DNA of 64,000 nucleotides from Butyrivibrio sp. AC2005. GTDB taxonomy: Bacteria > Bacillota > Clostridia > Lachnospirales > Lachnospiraceae. Where the stretch lies: contig NZ_AUJI01000023.1 of assembly GCF_000424145.1 (NCBI RefSeq), forward strand, positions 33,656-97,655, written 5' to 3'. A program made the translations under genes and the position numbers. The notes under the pieces are model-generated. The model was not told where the DNA came from and did not search any database. It worked only from the letters and a program-made list of their open reading frames with translations. Shown one piece after another: positions 27,842 through 36,322 of the stretch; the stretch's first letter is position 1; every line of letters begins with the position of its first letter.

Positions 27842-27855
27842 TACATCATGATGTA
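27842..27855. repeat. TACATCATGATGTA palindrome
   Basis: Exact 14-bp palindrome, the longest member of the family in this tract. A spaced version (TACATCATG-ACAG-CATGATGTA) lies at 34472-34493. Confidence 0.65.
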
Positions 27856-28317
27856 TATGTACGATGCTGCTATAATATATATAAATATAAAAGTATATAA
27901 TGATGTCATATTTCTGTTGATGTTTGATGAAGATGTATATATGTAAAATGATGTATAAATACATTACTAACAGAATAATTTGATGACAATATATTAAAAT
28001 ATAAAAATAAATATATATCTAAATACATTTATGCAATATTGATAATATATGTAGATGCAAATATACATATATATTTAAGTATAAAAATACAAATATGATA
28101 ATAAATAAATATTTATATATATAAATATATAAAAAGAACATAGGATTAAAATATATGAATATATTAATATATTGATGAGCTTATATATAAGTACAAAGAT
28201 TTTATGATAGCAAAATATATTGATATTAGTATAAATTGATGATAAAATAAGAATATATATGATTATAATTTCAACTTTGTATTTTGATACGAATCATGTT
28301 TTTTATGGTAGATAAAT

Positions 28318-28632
28318 CATGAAAAAATACAGACGAAAATCACGAAAAAATCCACAGAAAAATCCAGGGAAAAACCACGGATTTTTTCCTGATTTTTCAT
28401 AAGAATTTTTCAAAAAGGGAGTCTGGAAAATGGCCAGATCATTTAATGCGAAAAGCTAAAATAAATGCTGTGAATATATAAGAATAATTTTGCTTTAAGA
28501 AAAAATATTAAAAACAGGATTGATCTCAAGGAAAAATCACGGAAAAAACCGTAAAAAAATCCATGAAAAAATCCATGAAAAAATCCGCAAAAAATCACAG
28601 AAAAATGCATAAAAAGATCATGAAATAAATAC
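28318..28632. repeat. Cluster of 12-13 bp purine-rich direct repeats
   Basis: Two groups (about 28318-28390 and 28525-28632) of the loose unit ATCATGAAAAAATCC, varied as CACGAAAAAATCC, CACAGAAAAATCC and ATGAAAAAATCC. About fourteen units can be counted, several exactly 12 bp apart. It is the only part of the tract with regular G and C. Read on the minus strand it gives a phenylalanine/glycine-rich frame (28443-28634) that I regard as non-coding. It is a candidate centromere or protein-binding array. Confidence 0.65.
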
Positions 28633-29045
28633 ATAATAATTACAAAAAAATATATAAATCAGATAAATGAATATATATCATAAATATACAGATAATAATG
28701 ATAATTCAAACAATTTAAAATAAACATAAAATACATCTGAAATATAGTAAATTAAATACACAATTATAAAATAACACAAAATATCAATGGCTAAATGCAG
28801 ATATATAGAAAGATTTGGCATATAATATATGTATATATAAAATAATATTTTAAATATTGTCCATATAAGTCAATAAGCATATATTACATATGTTATAGAT
28901 TGATTAATAAAGCTAATAACGCGCTATAAATAAATACATTTGTTATATAAAATAATAACAACTTAAATATACGAAAAATAGTGACTAAATAAGTCAATAT
29001 ACAATTGTATTTAATGTATAAACAATATAAGGAGAATATACAATT

Positions 29046-29393
29046 TTGCATGAATTAAGTTATATATTAGATATTGTTAATACAGTAATGGATGAGATGG
29101 ATGCACAAAACATTGAAAGTGTTAAAAAAATAGTAGTAGATGTTGGGGAAATGAGCGGAGTTGTGCCATATTATCTGCATAAGTACTATCCAGAAGCAAT
29201 TAAGAATACTAAATTAAGTGAAACGGTACTGGAAATAAATGAGATACAGGTAGAAATACAATGTGAAGGATGCAATAGAGTATATCATCCTGATAAGAAT
29301 AATAAATACAGATGTCCTTATTGTAGTGAACGAAAAGGAAAACTACTCAAGGGAAAAGGAATAATGATCAGTAGTATAGAAATAGAGGAGTAA
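29046..29393 (+). CDS. hypA: HypA-like nickel metallochaperone
   Basis: 115 residues. HypA delivers nickel to [NiFe] hydrogenase or urease. The frame starts with TTG at 29046, nine bases after AAGGAGA, giving MHELSYILDIV. The MHE start (nickel-binding Met1-His2-Glu3) is invariant in HypA, so it fixes the TTG start. The zinc site is CEGC at about 75-78 and CPYC at about 92-95. No hypB, hydrogenase or urease gene lies in the window, so it is an orphan copy at the end of the AT-rich tract. Residues between are more AT-biased (lysine, isoleucine, asparagine) than in neighbouring genes. Confidence 0.88.
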   Translation: MHELSYILDIVNTVMDEMDAQNIESVKKIVVDVGEMSGVVPYYLHKYYPEAIKNTKLSETVLEINEIQVEIQCEGCNRVYHPDKNNKYRCPYCSERKGKLLKGKGIMISSIEIEE

Positions 29394-29524
29394 TAATATA
29401 AATTTTTTAAAAGATTAAGCCGATAAAACTTCATATAAAGTAATAGCAATCCTAGATGTTGCGACAACAAATTATATATATAACATGATGTTATGATGTG
29501 TTTATATATAGGAAATTTAGAAAT

Positions 29525-29557
29525 AATTTCGAAACGGAACGAAATTTTATCATTTTT
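29525..29557 (+). terminator. Terminator-like hairpin after hypA
   Basis: AATTTCG (29525-29531) pairs with CGAAATT (29540-29546) around an eight-base loop, followed by a T-rich stretch including T6. It lies 130 bp after hypA; the stretch between holds nothing recognisable except TAACAT-G-ATGTTA near 29481. Confidence 0.55.
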
Positions 29558-29677
29558 TAATTGTTTGAGCGACGATTTAGGGTTTTTTTTGACAAATTTA
29601 TGATAAAATAGAAAATGAATTCGAGAGATATACCGGAGCGCAAATGAAGTCCGGAATAGAAAATATGGAGGTTCAAA

Positions 29678-30040
29678 ATGGCTAAGAGAGTACTTATTAC
29701 AGATGATGCCGCTTTTATGCGCATGATGTTGAAAGACATTCTGACAAAGGGTGGTTATGAGATTGCCGGAGAGGCCGAAAATGGTAAGATTGCAATCGAC
29801 AAGTATAACGAACTTAAGCCTGATCTTGTAACCCTTGATATTACCATGCCGGAGCTTGATGGTATTGGTGCTCTGAAGGGTATTAAGGCTGCAGATCCGA
29901 ATGCTTGTTGTATTATGTGCTCCGCCATGGGTCAGCAGGCAATGGTTATTGAATCAATTCAGGCTGGTGCAAAAGACTTTATTGTTAAGCCTTTCCAGGC
30001 AGATCGTGTTCTAGAGGCGGTAAAAAAGGCAATCGGATAA
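29678..30040 (+). CDS. cheY: Chemotaxis response regulator CheY
   Basis: 120 residues, a stand-alone receiver domain. The acidic pocket is DD at 9-10, the phosphorylated aspartate is 54 in LVTLDITMPELDG, the serine is 82 in CSAMGQQ, and lysine 104 is in IVKPF. These fit CheY of Gram-positive motile bacteria, which binds FliM to set flagellar rotation. The start has GGAGG. No other che genes are near, but a chemoreceptor lies 1.2 kb away at 31223. It is transcribed alone. Confidence 0.93.
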   Translation: MAKRVLITDDAAFMRMMLKDILTKGGYEIAGEAENGKIAIDKYNELKPDLVTLDITMPELDGIGALKGIKAADPNACCIMCSAMGQQAMVIESIQAGAKDFIVKPFQADRVLEAVKKAIG

Positions 30041-30104
30041 ATAATAAAATAAATCAATAAAAATGCACTAATATTTTTAAGGTAATGCACCGATATATTT
30101 ATTA

Positions 30105-30254
30105 GCAACGGAAAGCAACCTGTTTCCATGGAAGGGAAACGACATGGAAACAGGTTTTTTGTGCCCTTTTCTAGGGCCGTTGCGGTGATCAAAGGATGGA
30201 TCGCAAGCTTGATAACCATATAGAAAGCTGCCAGGCTGCCCCCTGGCAGCTTTC
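30105..30254 (+). ncRNA. Candidate structured RNA between cheY and metF
   Basis: Several helices can be drawn in this 150-nt interval. GCAACG (30105-30110) pairs with CGTTGC (30178-30183). Inside lie AACCTGTTTCCATG (30117-30130) with CATGGAAACAGGTT (30143-30156), and GCCC (30163) with GGGC (30174), giving a three-way junction. Then GGT-g-ATCAA (30184-30192) pairs with TTGAT-a-ACC (30209-30217), and GAAAGCTGCCAGG (30223-30235) pairs perfectly with CCTGGCAGCTTTC (30242-30254). The first large hairpin ends in T6 and could simply be the cheY terminator. No known RNA family is recognised. Confidence 0.35.
30117..30160 (+). terminator. Probable cheY terminator
   Basis: Fourteen-pair stem (30117-30130 with 30143-30156), then TTTT. 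It lies 77 bp after the cheY stop. Confidence 0.8.
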
Positions 30255-30257
30255 ACG

Positions 30258-30266
30258 TGTTATAAT
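30258..30266 (+). promoter_or_regulatory. Extended -10 promoter of metF
   Basis: TGTTATAAT, a TGN-TATAAT extended -10 element, about 30 bp upstream of the metF start. No good -35 is seen because the upstream bases form the GC-rich hairpin at 30223-30254. Confidence 0.6.
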
Positions 30267-30295
30267 ACTAAAAAAGAAAATGGAGGACGTAGAAA

Positions 30296-31162
30296 GTGAG
30301 TAGCATTAAAGAGTTATACAACAAGGGGAAAACCGTACTTTCGTGCGAAATATATCCGCCAAAAAAAGAAGATGAATTTGCAAATATCTATTCAAAATTA
30401 GACAGATTGGCAGAAATAAAGCCGGATTTTGTAAGTGTTACCTATGGGGCAGGTGGATCAAATGCCGGAAAGGCAGTTGAAATCGCTGATTATGCTAAGA
30501 ATAAGGCAGAGCTGGAAGTTGTTTCTCATATAACAAGTGTTGGCTTTAGCAGGGAAAAACTTACCCAGGGACTGGATAGATTCAAACAGATAGGAATAGA
30601 TAATATTTTGGTTCTTAGAGGCGATAGACCAAAGGCAATGACTGATGAACAGTTTAATTCAAGAGACTTTCTTCATGCAAGCGATATGGCTCATTTTATC
30701 AGGGAAAAAGGCATGGATTTTACATTACTTGGAGCATGTTATCCACATAAGCATCCTGAAGCCTTAAATGAAGATGAAGATGTAAAAAATACGAAGGTTA
30801 AAGTCCAGTGCGGCTGTGATGTGCTTATTTCGCAATTATTCTTCGAAAATGAGTACTTTTACCGCTTAAAGGATAAATTATATGCCCTGGGGGTTAAAAC
30901 GCCTATTTCGGCCGGAATAATGCCTGTAACAAGTGCAAAACAATTGGGAACTACAGTTACCTTATCCGGAACTACCGTTCCTGAAGAATTATCATCAATA
31001 ATATCTAAACATGGCGATAATCCGGAAGAAATGAGAAAATATGGCATAGAATATGCTATTAAGCAGGCTCTGGATCTGAAAAATAAGGGAGTAGATGGTC
31101 TTCATTTTTATATTATGAATAAGCCTGAACTAGCAAAAGAGCTCATGGATGCAGTAAAATAA
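30296..31162 (+). CDS. metF: 5,10-methylenetetrahydrofolate reductase
   Basis: 288 residues, full family length. It reduces methylene-THF to methyl-THF for methionine synthesis. The start is GTG at 30296 after GGAGG. Motifs include LSCEIYPPKKEDEF (catalytic glutamate), DFVSVTYGAGGSN, ILVLRGDRP and the flavin-contact region QCGCDVLISQLFFEN. It stands alone, between a hairpin-rich leader and a strong terminator, with no metH or other methionine genes beside it. A metF gene on a secondary replicon is an argument for chromid status. Confidence 0.95.
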   Translation: MSSIKELYNKGKTVLSCEIYPPKKEDEFANIYSKLDRLAEIKPDFVSVTYGAGGSNAGKAVEIADYAKNKAELEVVSHITSVGFSREKLTQGLDRFKQIGIDNILVLRGDRPKAMTDEQFNSRDFLHASDMAHFIREKGMDFTLLGACYPHKHPEALNEDEDVKNTKVKVQCGCDVLISQLFFENEYFYRLKDKLYALGVKTPISAGIMPVTSAKQLGTTVTLSGTTVPEELSSIISKHGDNPEEMRKYGIEYAIKQALDLKNKGVDGLHFYIMNKPELAKELMDAVK

Positions 31163-31170
31163 AAATAAAA

Positions 31171-31200
31171 AAATCCCGTTGCAGGCAACGGGATTTTTTT
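31171..31200. terminator. Bidirectional terminator between metF and the chemoreceptor
   Basis: ATCCCGTTGC (31173-31182) pairs with GCAACGGGAT (31185-31194), A run before and T7 after, so both convergent genes can use it. Confidence 0.9.
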
Positions 31201-31222
31201 ATGTAAAGATATAATTAAATAT

Positions 31223-33010
31223 TTAAAGAGAAGTAAAGCGTTCAGTGGTTTCGCTAAGCTGTTCAGTAACATCTGTATTTTTATCAATAGCGAGCGATAT
31301 CTTTTTAATACCACCAACAATTTCAGTCGAACTTTCAGCTGACATAGATATTGCAGACGAACTTTCATGTATGGATGTTGTAATCATCTGTATGGATTCA
31401 ACCATTTCCTGCATAATATCATTAAGATTGTCAGCCTTTTGTGTGAAGGAGGTGAGCATATCGTCCATAATATCGGCTGTATGCTCGTATTTTTCTCCTG
31501 TATCAACAAATTCATCATAATCACCCAGAACAGTACCATTTATGAAATCCAGGGCATCCTGAGCGTTTTTGGCAAGTGCATTGACTGCATCGGTTACTTC
31601 GTTACTGATCTCCTGAATGGTACCGGCAGTTTTTCTGCTATTATCGGCAAGTGCACTGATTTCAGTAGCAACAACGGCAAATCCTTTACCGGCTTCACCG
31701 GCTCTTGCAGCTTCGATTGAGGCATTAAGTGCAAGCAGATTAGTCTGTGATGCAATGTCCAAAATAACATTTGTAAGTTCATTGATCTGGCCAACCTTTT
31801 CAGAATCCTTAACCGACTTTGTAAGAGTATCTGACAAAGAAGCCATTTGCTTGCCTGCGTCTGCTTTTTTGTTTGTGACACGTGATTTGAGAGTGTTTGC
31901 TTCTTCTTTTATCGATAGAGCAGTAGTAGTACCTGTAGAGGCCTCATCGGTAATGGCCTGCGCTGCGCTCTTTACAGCATCTACTTTACCATTGATGGAT
32001 GATACAGTATCTGCAAGGGTTTCCATATTGGCAGATAATTCCTCAAGTGCTGCAGATGTATTAGTAACATTATCATCAGCTATACGAAGCTGAGAAACAA
32101 CTTCCTCTGAAGAAGAGGTAAGTATTGTGGATCCATTCTTGACATCGCGCATGATACCTTGCAAAGTCTCAATGAAGTGATTGATACCACATGTTATGAA
32201 TAGCAATTCTGACTTTGTTTTGGTCTGGATTCTTGCAGTCAGATCACCTTTTCCTTGTTCAATGTTAGATATAATATCATTGACTTCATCACTGATTCTG
32301 CGGATTTTCTTAACAATATTTTTGTAACTGATCAGGAAGTTGATTATTATCAGAACCAAAATAACAACCATACCTACAATAACAACAACACGACCTGACT
32401 GAAGGAGCTCATTCATCATGTCTGTAGTATCGGATGCTGCATTTGATATAGCGTTATCAAGGGCTTTTGTTGAGTGAAATATCGCTATTTTCTGGATTTC
32501 GGCTTTATCAAAAAGTGTAGTGTAAGCTCCATCCTGATCACCGGAATCGCAGCGTGATATAGCGCTGTCAATAAGTGCGGTAAGCCTTGAATATTGCTCT
32601 GATATTTCTTTTAGCTGAGCCGTGGCTTCCTCATCATTAAAAGTGGAAAAATCCTGATTTAACTGGCTTATATCGGACTGTATGGTGGATTTAGCTACTT
32701 CAATCTGAGGTAGTAGTGCTTCTTTGGTTTCTACAGCATCTGCGGCTATATATCCTGTTGTCTGATCATATAATGACATGACATCAGATTTTAGCGCTGC
32801 TTCATGCTGCGTAAGGCTCATCATCTGTCCAAACATTTCTATACTGGTATTTGTGGATCTTTGCATGGATGTCATTACAAGAAACATGACAACCACAAAT
32901 GCAATTAACATGAAAAGATTAAGGGTTAAAACTTGAAATAGGATTGAATTAACTTTCTTAACTGTGATATTTGTTGCGCCTGAACTTTCATAACGTGTGT
33001 TATCTGCCAT
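31223..33010 (-). CDS. Methyl-accepting chemotaxis protein
   Basis: 595 residues. Membrane segment 1 is at about 28-49 and segment 2 at about 205-228. Between them lies a helical, four-helix-bundle-like sensor of only some 155 residues. A HAMP-like linker follows ([27 protein letters not shown]). The signalling hairpin tip reads [20 protein letters not shown] and [20 protein letters not shown], as needed for CheA/CheW contact. The gene starts 13 bp after a solute-binding lipoprotein gene on the same strand. The small sensor plus this neighbour suggest that the receptor reads a ligand-loaded binding protein rather than the ligand itself; this is inference. Confidence 0.95.
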   Translation of the reverse strand: MADNTRYESSGATNITVKKVNSILFQVLTLNLFMLIAFVVVMFLVMTSMQRSTNTSIEMFGQMMSLTQHEAALKSDVMSLYDQTTGYIAADAVETKEALLPQIEVAKSTIQSDISQLNQDFSTFNDEEATAQLKEISEQYSRLTALIDSAISRCDSGDQDGAYTTLFDKAEIQKIAIFHSTKALDNAISNAASDTTDMMNELLQSGRVVVIVGMVVILVLIIINFLISYKNIVKKIRRISDEVNDIISNIEQGKGDLTARIQTKTKSELLFITCGINHFIETLQGIMRDVKNGSTILTSSSEEVVSQLRIADDNVTNTSAALEELSANMETLADTVSSINGKVDAVKSAAQAITDEASTGTTTALSIKEEANTLKSRVTNKKADAGKQMASLSDTLTKSVKDSEKVGQINELTNVILDIASQTNLLALNASIEAARAGEAGKGFAVVATEISALADNSRKTAGTIQEISNEVTDAVNALAKNAQDALDFINGTVLGDYDEFVDTGEKYEHTADIMDDMLTSFTQKADNLNDIMQEMVESIQMITTSIHESSSAISMSAESSTEIVGGIKKISLAIDKNTDVTEQLSETTERFTSL

Positions 33011-33023
33011 TTTCTACACCTCC

Positions 33024-34319
33024 TTAGAGCTTTGAATACCATTCGGAAGTGATAGATTTCACTTCGTTAATGAAACCGGCTTTATCAAGCTCGCCATTTG
33101 CAAATTTGAAAAATGCAAAGGCCAGTCCTTTTTGGCCTAATCCCTCAGGCATATTTTGCCAATGCCAGTTTGAAGTTTTACCTGAGGAAATATAACTGGA
33201 AATTACTTTAGCAAAGGGATCTGAAGCAACATATTTGCAATCTGTGAAAGGGCTAATAAATCCAGCATCCTCAACTAATATTTTTTGCGCTGTATCTTCA
33301 GAGCACCACTGCAAAAAGGCTTTGGCGGCATCAACGTTGGCTTCCTTTGGTATCGCCCACCAGGAGGGAGCGCTTGTAAGGATTGTGTCCTGACCATCCA
33401 TGAAACAATAAGGAAGCATGCCTACCTCAAAGTTGCCTGCAGCCGCGTATGCATCTGCAGCATCGCCTGTCATGGTTGCGCCAATCCAGGAACCTTGTGT
33501 GACAAAAGCATATTTTCCTGATGCAAAGCCCATAACCTGTGCGTCGTAAGCGCTTTCAGTAAGTACAGCAGGATCGGAGTACTGGTTAAATAATTCGATC
33601 ATATCTGCAAAAGCAGAAAATCTGGTGTCATCTAACTGACCACCTTTATTTAGCATATCTATATAGGTTGTATCAGTACGGGCAAGTCCGGAATCAATAT
33701 AAGTACCAAAAATATGGTTTCCGCTTGACCAGCCAACATCGTTAGGTTCAGCACAGTATCCTATAACAGCTGTGAGACCAAGCTCAGATTTTTTGGAATC
33801 AATAGTCTCAAATGCTGATTTTAGCGCTTCGGGGCTTTTGATACTGGCGGGATCTATACCACATTTAGAAAGAATATCAGCATTATACGCAAGACCGATG
33901 GCTTCTGTTGTGTAAGGAAAACCTATGGTTCCATAGGTTGAGTCGACATATGCTGCATCGGTACGGGTTGCCCAGTTTTGATCGCTCATATCTACGAGAA
34001 GACCATCCCAGTTGCCAAAACCCGCTGCTTCGCAGGCTATTATGTCGGGCATCTGATCAGAAAGATAGTATCCTTTCAGAGTAGCCTGAGCATCAACGCC
34101 TGCTGCAACATTTACAACAGATACAGGGATACCTGTTTCTTTAGTATATTGTTTAGCGAGGTCTTCGATTTGGCTACTTACTTCGCTTTTAATGTTAAGG
34201 AGCGTTAAAGAGCCGGCATCTGTTTCCTCGACACTTGCAGGTGCTTCTTTACCACAACCAAATGTAAAAAGCATAAGCGCAAGTGTAGTTATCATTGAAA
34301 TAAAGCGCCTTTTTTGCAT
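33024..34319 (-). CDS. Extracellular solute-binding lipoprotein (family 1), chemoreceptor-linked
   Basis: 431 residues with a signal ending TFGC, lipid cysteine at 22. The mature part begins SLTLLNIKSEVSSQIEDLAKQY and has the type-I sugar-binder features TGIPVSVV, MPDIIAC, IGFPYTTEAIGLAYN and PSWWAIPKEA. It resembles sugar-binding proteins of CUT1 importers. No permease or ATPase is nearby; the only partner is the chemoreceptor that follows in the same unit. It may act as a sensory binding protein, or it may belong to a transporter encoded elsewhere. Confidence 0.92.
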   Translation of the reverse strand: MQKRRFISMITTLALMLFTFGCGKEAPASVEETDAGSLTLLNIKSEVSSQIEDLAKQYTKETGIPVSVVNVAAGVDAQATLKGYYLSDQMPDIIACEAAGFGNWDGLLVDMSDQNWATRTDAAYVDSTYGTIGFPYTTEAIGLAYNADILSKCGIDPASIKSPEALKSAFETIDSKKSELGLTAVIGYCAEPNDVGWSSGNHIFGTYIDSGLARTDTTYIDMLNKGGQLDDTRFSAFADMIELFNQYSDPAVLTESAYDAQVMGFASGKYAFVTQGSWIGATMTGDAADAYAAAGNFEVGMLPYCFMDGQDTILTSAPSWWAIPKEANVDAAKAFLQWCSEDTAQKILVEDAGFISPFTDCKYVASDPFAKVISSYISSGKTSNWHWQNMPEGLGQKGLAFAFFKFANGELDKAGFINEVKSITSEWYSKL

Positions 34320-34471
34320 ACTTAAAACCGTCCTTTCCGTGATAATTGCGTAATTTGCTACTTATAATTATATGTAGTAGCGTAAAAATATAGGATTAAA
34401 TAAGTATAAAATTATGATAAATAATGTACTTAAAAGTAAAAATTGTATAAAATATGATGATAATAAATGAA

Positions 34472-34493
34472 TACATCATGACAGCATGATGTA
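34472..34493. promoter_or_regulatory. Dyad upstream of the M3 peptidase promoter
   Basis: TACATCATG-ACAG-CATGATGTA, nine perfect pairs, 12 bp before the -35 element. Its arms repeat the palindrome family of the AT-rich tract next to parA. Confidence 0.6.
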
Positions 34494-34505
34494 CAAACAA
34501 TTTTA

Positions 34506-34534
34506 TTGTTAAACGGCAGTATAGATACTATAAT
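34506..34534 (+). promoter_or_regulatory. Sigma-A-type promoter of the M3 peptidase gene
   Basis: TTGTTA at 34506-34511 and TATAAT at 34529-34534 with a 17-bp spacer. Confidence 0.75.
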
Positions 34535-34570
34535 TGAAGAGCAAATCATTAAGAAAGGTTGGAAAAATCT

Positions 34571-36247
34571 ATGAAATTTTCAGAAATGCCATACAGGCAT
34601 ATTGATATGGATGAGGTAAAGAGCTTCTTTGAAAAACTGATAGAAGATAGCAAAAATGCAAAAAGTGGTGAGGAGCAGTTCGAACTTCATAAAAAATATT
34701 ATGATTTTCATAATGAAATTTATACATTGATGAGAATTGCATCATTTCGTCATGATGTAGATACCAAAGAGGAGTTTTACGCCAAAGAGCAGGAATATAT
34801 TGATGAAATCACTCCACTGATCTCACAATACAACAATGAATATCAAAAGGTATTGTATAAATCCCCTTATAGAGCATATTTGGAGGATAAGATTGGCAAG
34901 GTTGCTTTCAAAAATATGGAATTAAACTTTGCATCAATTGATGAGAAAATTCTGCCTCTTATGCAGGAAGAGAATGCGCTTATAAACAAATATGATCAGA
35001 TCATCGCATCTGCAAGAATTCCTTTTGATGGTGAGGAATATAATATTTCACTTCTTAGGAAATTCCTTACAGGCAATGACAGAGATACCAGAAAACGTGC
35101 CTGGAAGGCTTTATCAGACTATTTTATGTCAGTTACCGATGAAATAGATGATATTTACGATAAACTTGTTGAAAACAGGACAAAACAGGCTAAAGAGCTC
35201 GGCTATGATAATTATATCGAACTTGGTTACAACAGGATGATGAGAAATTCTTACAGAAGAGCCGAGGTAGAAAGCTTCAGAAAGCAGGTAAAAGAGTCAT
35301 TTGTTCCTCTTGTGACAAAAATACAGGAAAAGCGCAGGCAGGAAATAGGTGTAGATGAACTGAAATATTATGATAACGAGGTTTATTTTAAGAACGGGAA
35401 TCCGGCACCAATAGGCACTCCGGAAGAAATTATGAAGGCCGGACAGACTATGTATCAGGAATTGTCACCTGAAACAGCTGAGTTTATAGATGTAATGATG
35501 GAAAACGAGTTGTTTGATGTCCTTGGAAGAAAAAATAAGAAACAGGGCGGATATATGGATTTTCTTCCGAAATATAAAGTACCTTTTATATTTGCAAATT
35601 TCAACGGTACAAGTGGAGATGTCGACGTTGTGACGCATGAATGTGGACATGCTTTCCAGGGATATGTAACAAAAGATGATGAGATAATTGAGCATAATGA
35701 TATAACAATGGAAACTGCTGAAATCCACTCAATGTCCATGGAATACTTTACTTACGGATGGATGGATAAGTTCTTTGGTGACAGAGCAGATGATTATTTT
35801 AAGATGCATCTGGAGGATTCAATTACATTTATTCCTTATGGATGTATGGTGGATGAATACCAGCATATTGTCTATGAAAAACCGGAGATGACACCGGCCG
35901 AGAGAAAACAGGTATGGAAGGAATTGGAGAAAACCTACAGACCCTGGCTTGATTTCGATGGAGATCCGTTCTTCGCTGAAGGAGGTTTTTGGCAGAAGCA
36001 GGGGCATATTTTCTGGAGTCCGTTCTATTACATCGATTATGTACTTGCAAGTGTTATTGCTATGCAGTTTAAGGTATGGATGGATAAGGATTATAAGGAC
36101 GCATGGAAGCACTATTTACAGCTTTGTAAGATATCTGCAGGCGAATTTTATGAGGATATGCTGTCTGAAGTAGGACTGAAGAGTCCTTTTAAGGATGGAA
36201 CAATAGATGAACTTGCAAAAAATATGGCTGAAAAAGTTGAGTTATAA
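34571..36247 (+). CDS. M3-family oligoendopeptidase (PepF-like)
   Basis: 558 residues from the ATG at 34571; a TTG four codons earlier sits too close to the AAAGG site. Zinc-dependent cytoplasmic peptidase that trims short peptides. The active site is VTHECGHAFQG (HExxH) and the third ligand is in ITMETAEIHSMSMEY. Length and the closing motif FYYIDYVLASVIAMQF fit the M3 oligoendopeptidase F group. It is transcribed alone between a clear promoter and a strong terminator. Peptide recycling fits the rumen-type lifestyle, which is inference. Confidence 0.95.
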   Translation: MKFSEMPYRHIDMDEVKSFFEKLIEDSKNAKSGEEQFELHKKYYDFHNEIYTLMRIASFRHDVDTKEEFYAKEQEYIDEITPLISQYNNEYQKVLYKSPYRAYLEDKIGKVAFKNMELNFASIDEKILPLMQEENALINKYDQIIASARIPFDGEEYNISLLRKFLTGNDRDTRKRAWKALSDYFMSVTDEIDDIYDKLVENRTKQAKELGYDNYIELGYNRMMRNSYRRAEVESFRKQVKESFVPLVTKIQEKRRQEIGVDELKYYDNEVYFKNGNPAPIGTPEEIMKAGQTMYQELSPETAEFIDVMMENELFDVLGRKNKKQGGYMDFLPKYKVPFIFANFNGTSGDVDVVTHECGHAFQGYVTKDDEIIEHNDITMETAEIHSMSMEYFTYGWMDKFFGDRADDYFKMHLEDSITFIPYGCMVDEYQHIVYEKPEMTPAERKQVWKELEKTYRPWLDFDGDPFFAEGGFWQKQGHIFWSPFYYIDYVLASVIAMQFKVWMDKDYKDAWKHYLQLCKISAGEFYEDMLSEVGLKSPFKDGTIDELAKNMAEKVEL

Positions 36248-36261
36248 ATATATAATACTTC

Positions 36262-36302
36262 AAAAAAGAGGATGCACTAGCTTTTTAGTGCATCCTCTTT
36301 TA
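36262..36302. terminator. Terminator after the M3 peptidase
   Basis: GAGGATGCACTA (36268-36279) pairs with TAGTGCATCCTC (36286-36297), flanked by A6 and TTTT, usable from both sides. Confidence 0.92.
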
Positions 36303-36322
36303 AAATAACAATTGTTTCAAAA

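Larger units (their letters stand above)
27004..29045. other. Two-kilobase, extremely AT-rich non-coding tract
   Basis: No credible gene in 2042 bp. By eye the A+T content is about 85-90 percent, far above the neighbouring genes. The sequence is built from TATATAAATA-type runs, scattered ATGATGTA/TACATCAT words, exact palindromes, and one cluster of purine-rich short repeats (28318-28632). It lies directly upstream of parA. It may hold the centromere, a DNA-unwinding or nucleoid-protein binding zone, or both; function is inferred from position and composition. Confidence 0.8.

Noticed and set aside
28318..28632. CRISPR array
   Set aside because: Units are only 12-13 bp, contiguous without unique spacers, and no cas genes are present.
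28443..28634. Minus-strand frame of 63 codons rich in Phe and Gly in the AT-rich tract
   Set aside because: It is a translation of the 12-bp purine-rich repeats, has no ribosome site and no protein-like composition.
30041..30295. THF or SAM riboswitch upstream of metF
   Set aside because: None of the conserved core sequences of those classes could be found, although helices exist.
30738..30746. TTATCCACA, an exact DnaA box
   Set aside because: Single copy inside the metF coding region, with no other boxes near; likely chance.
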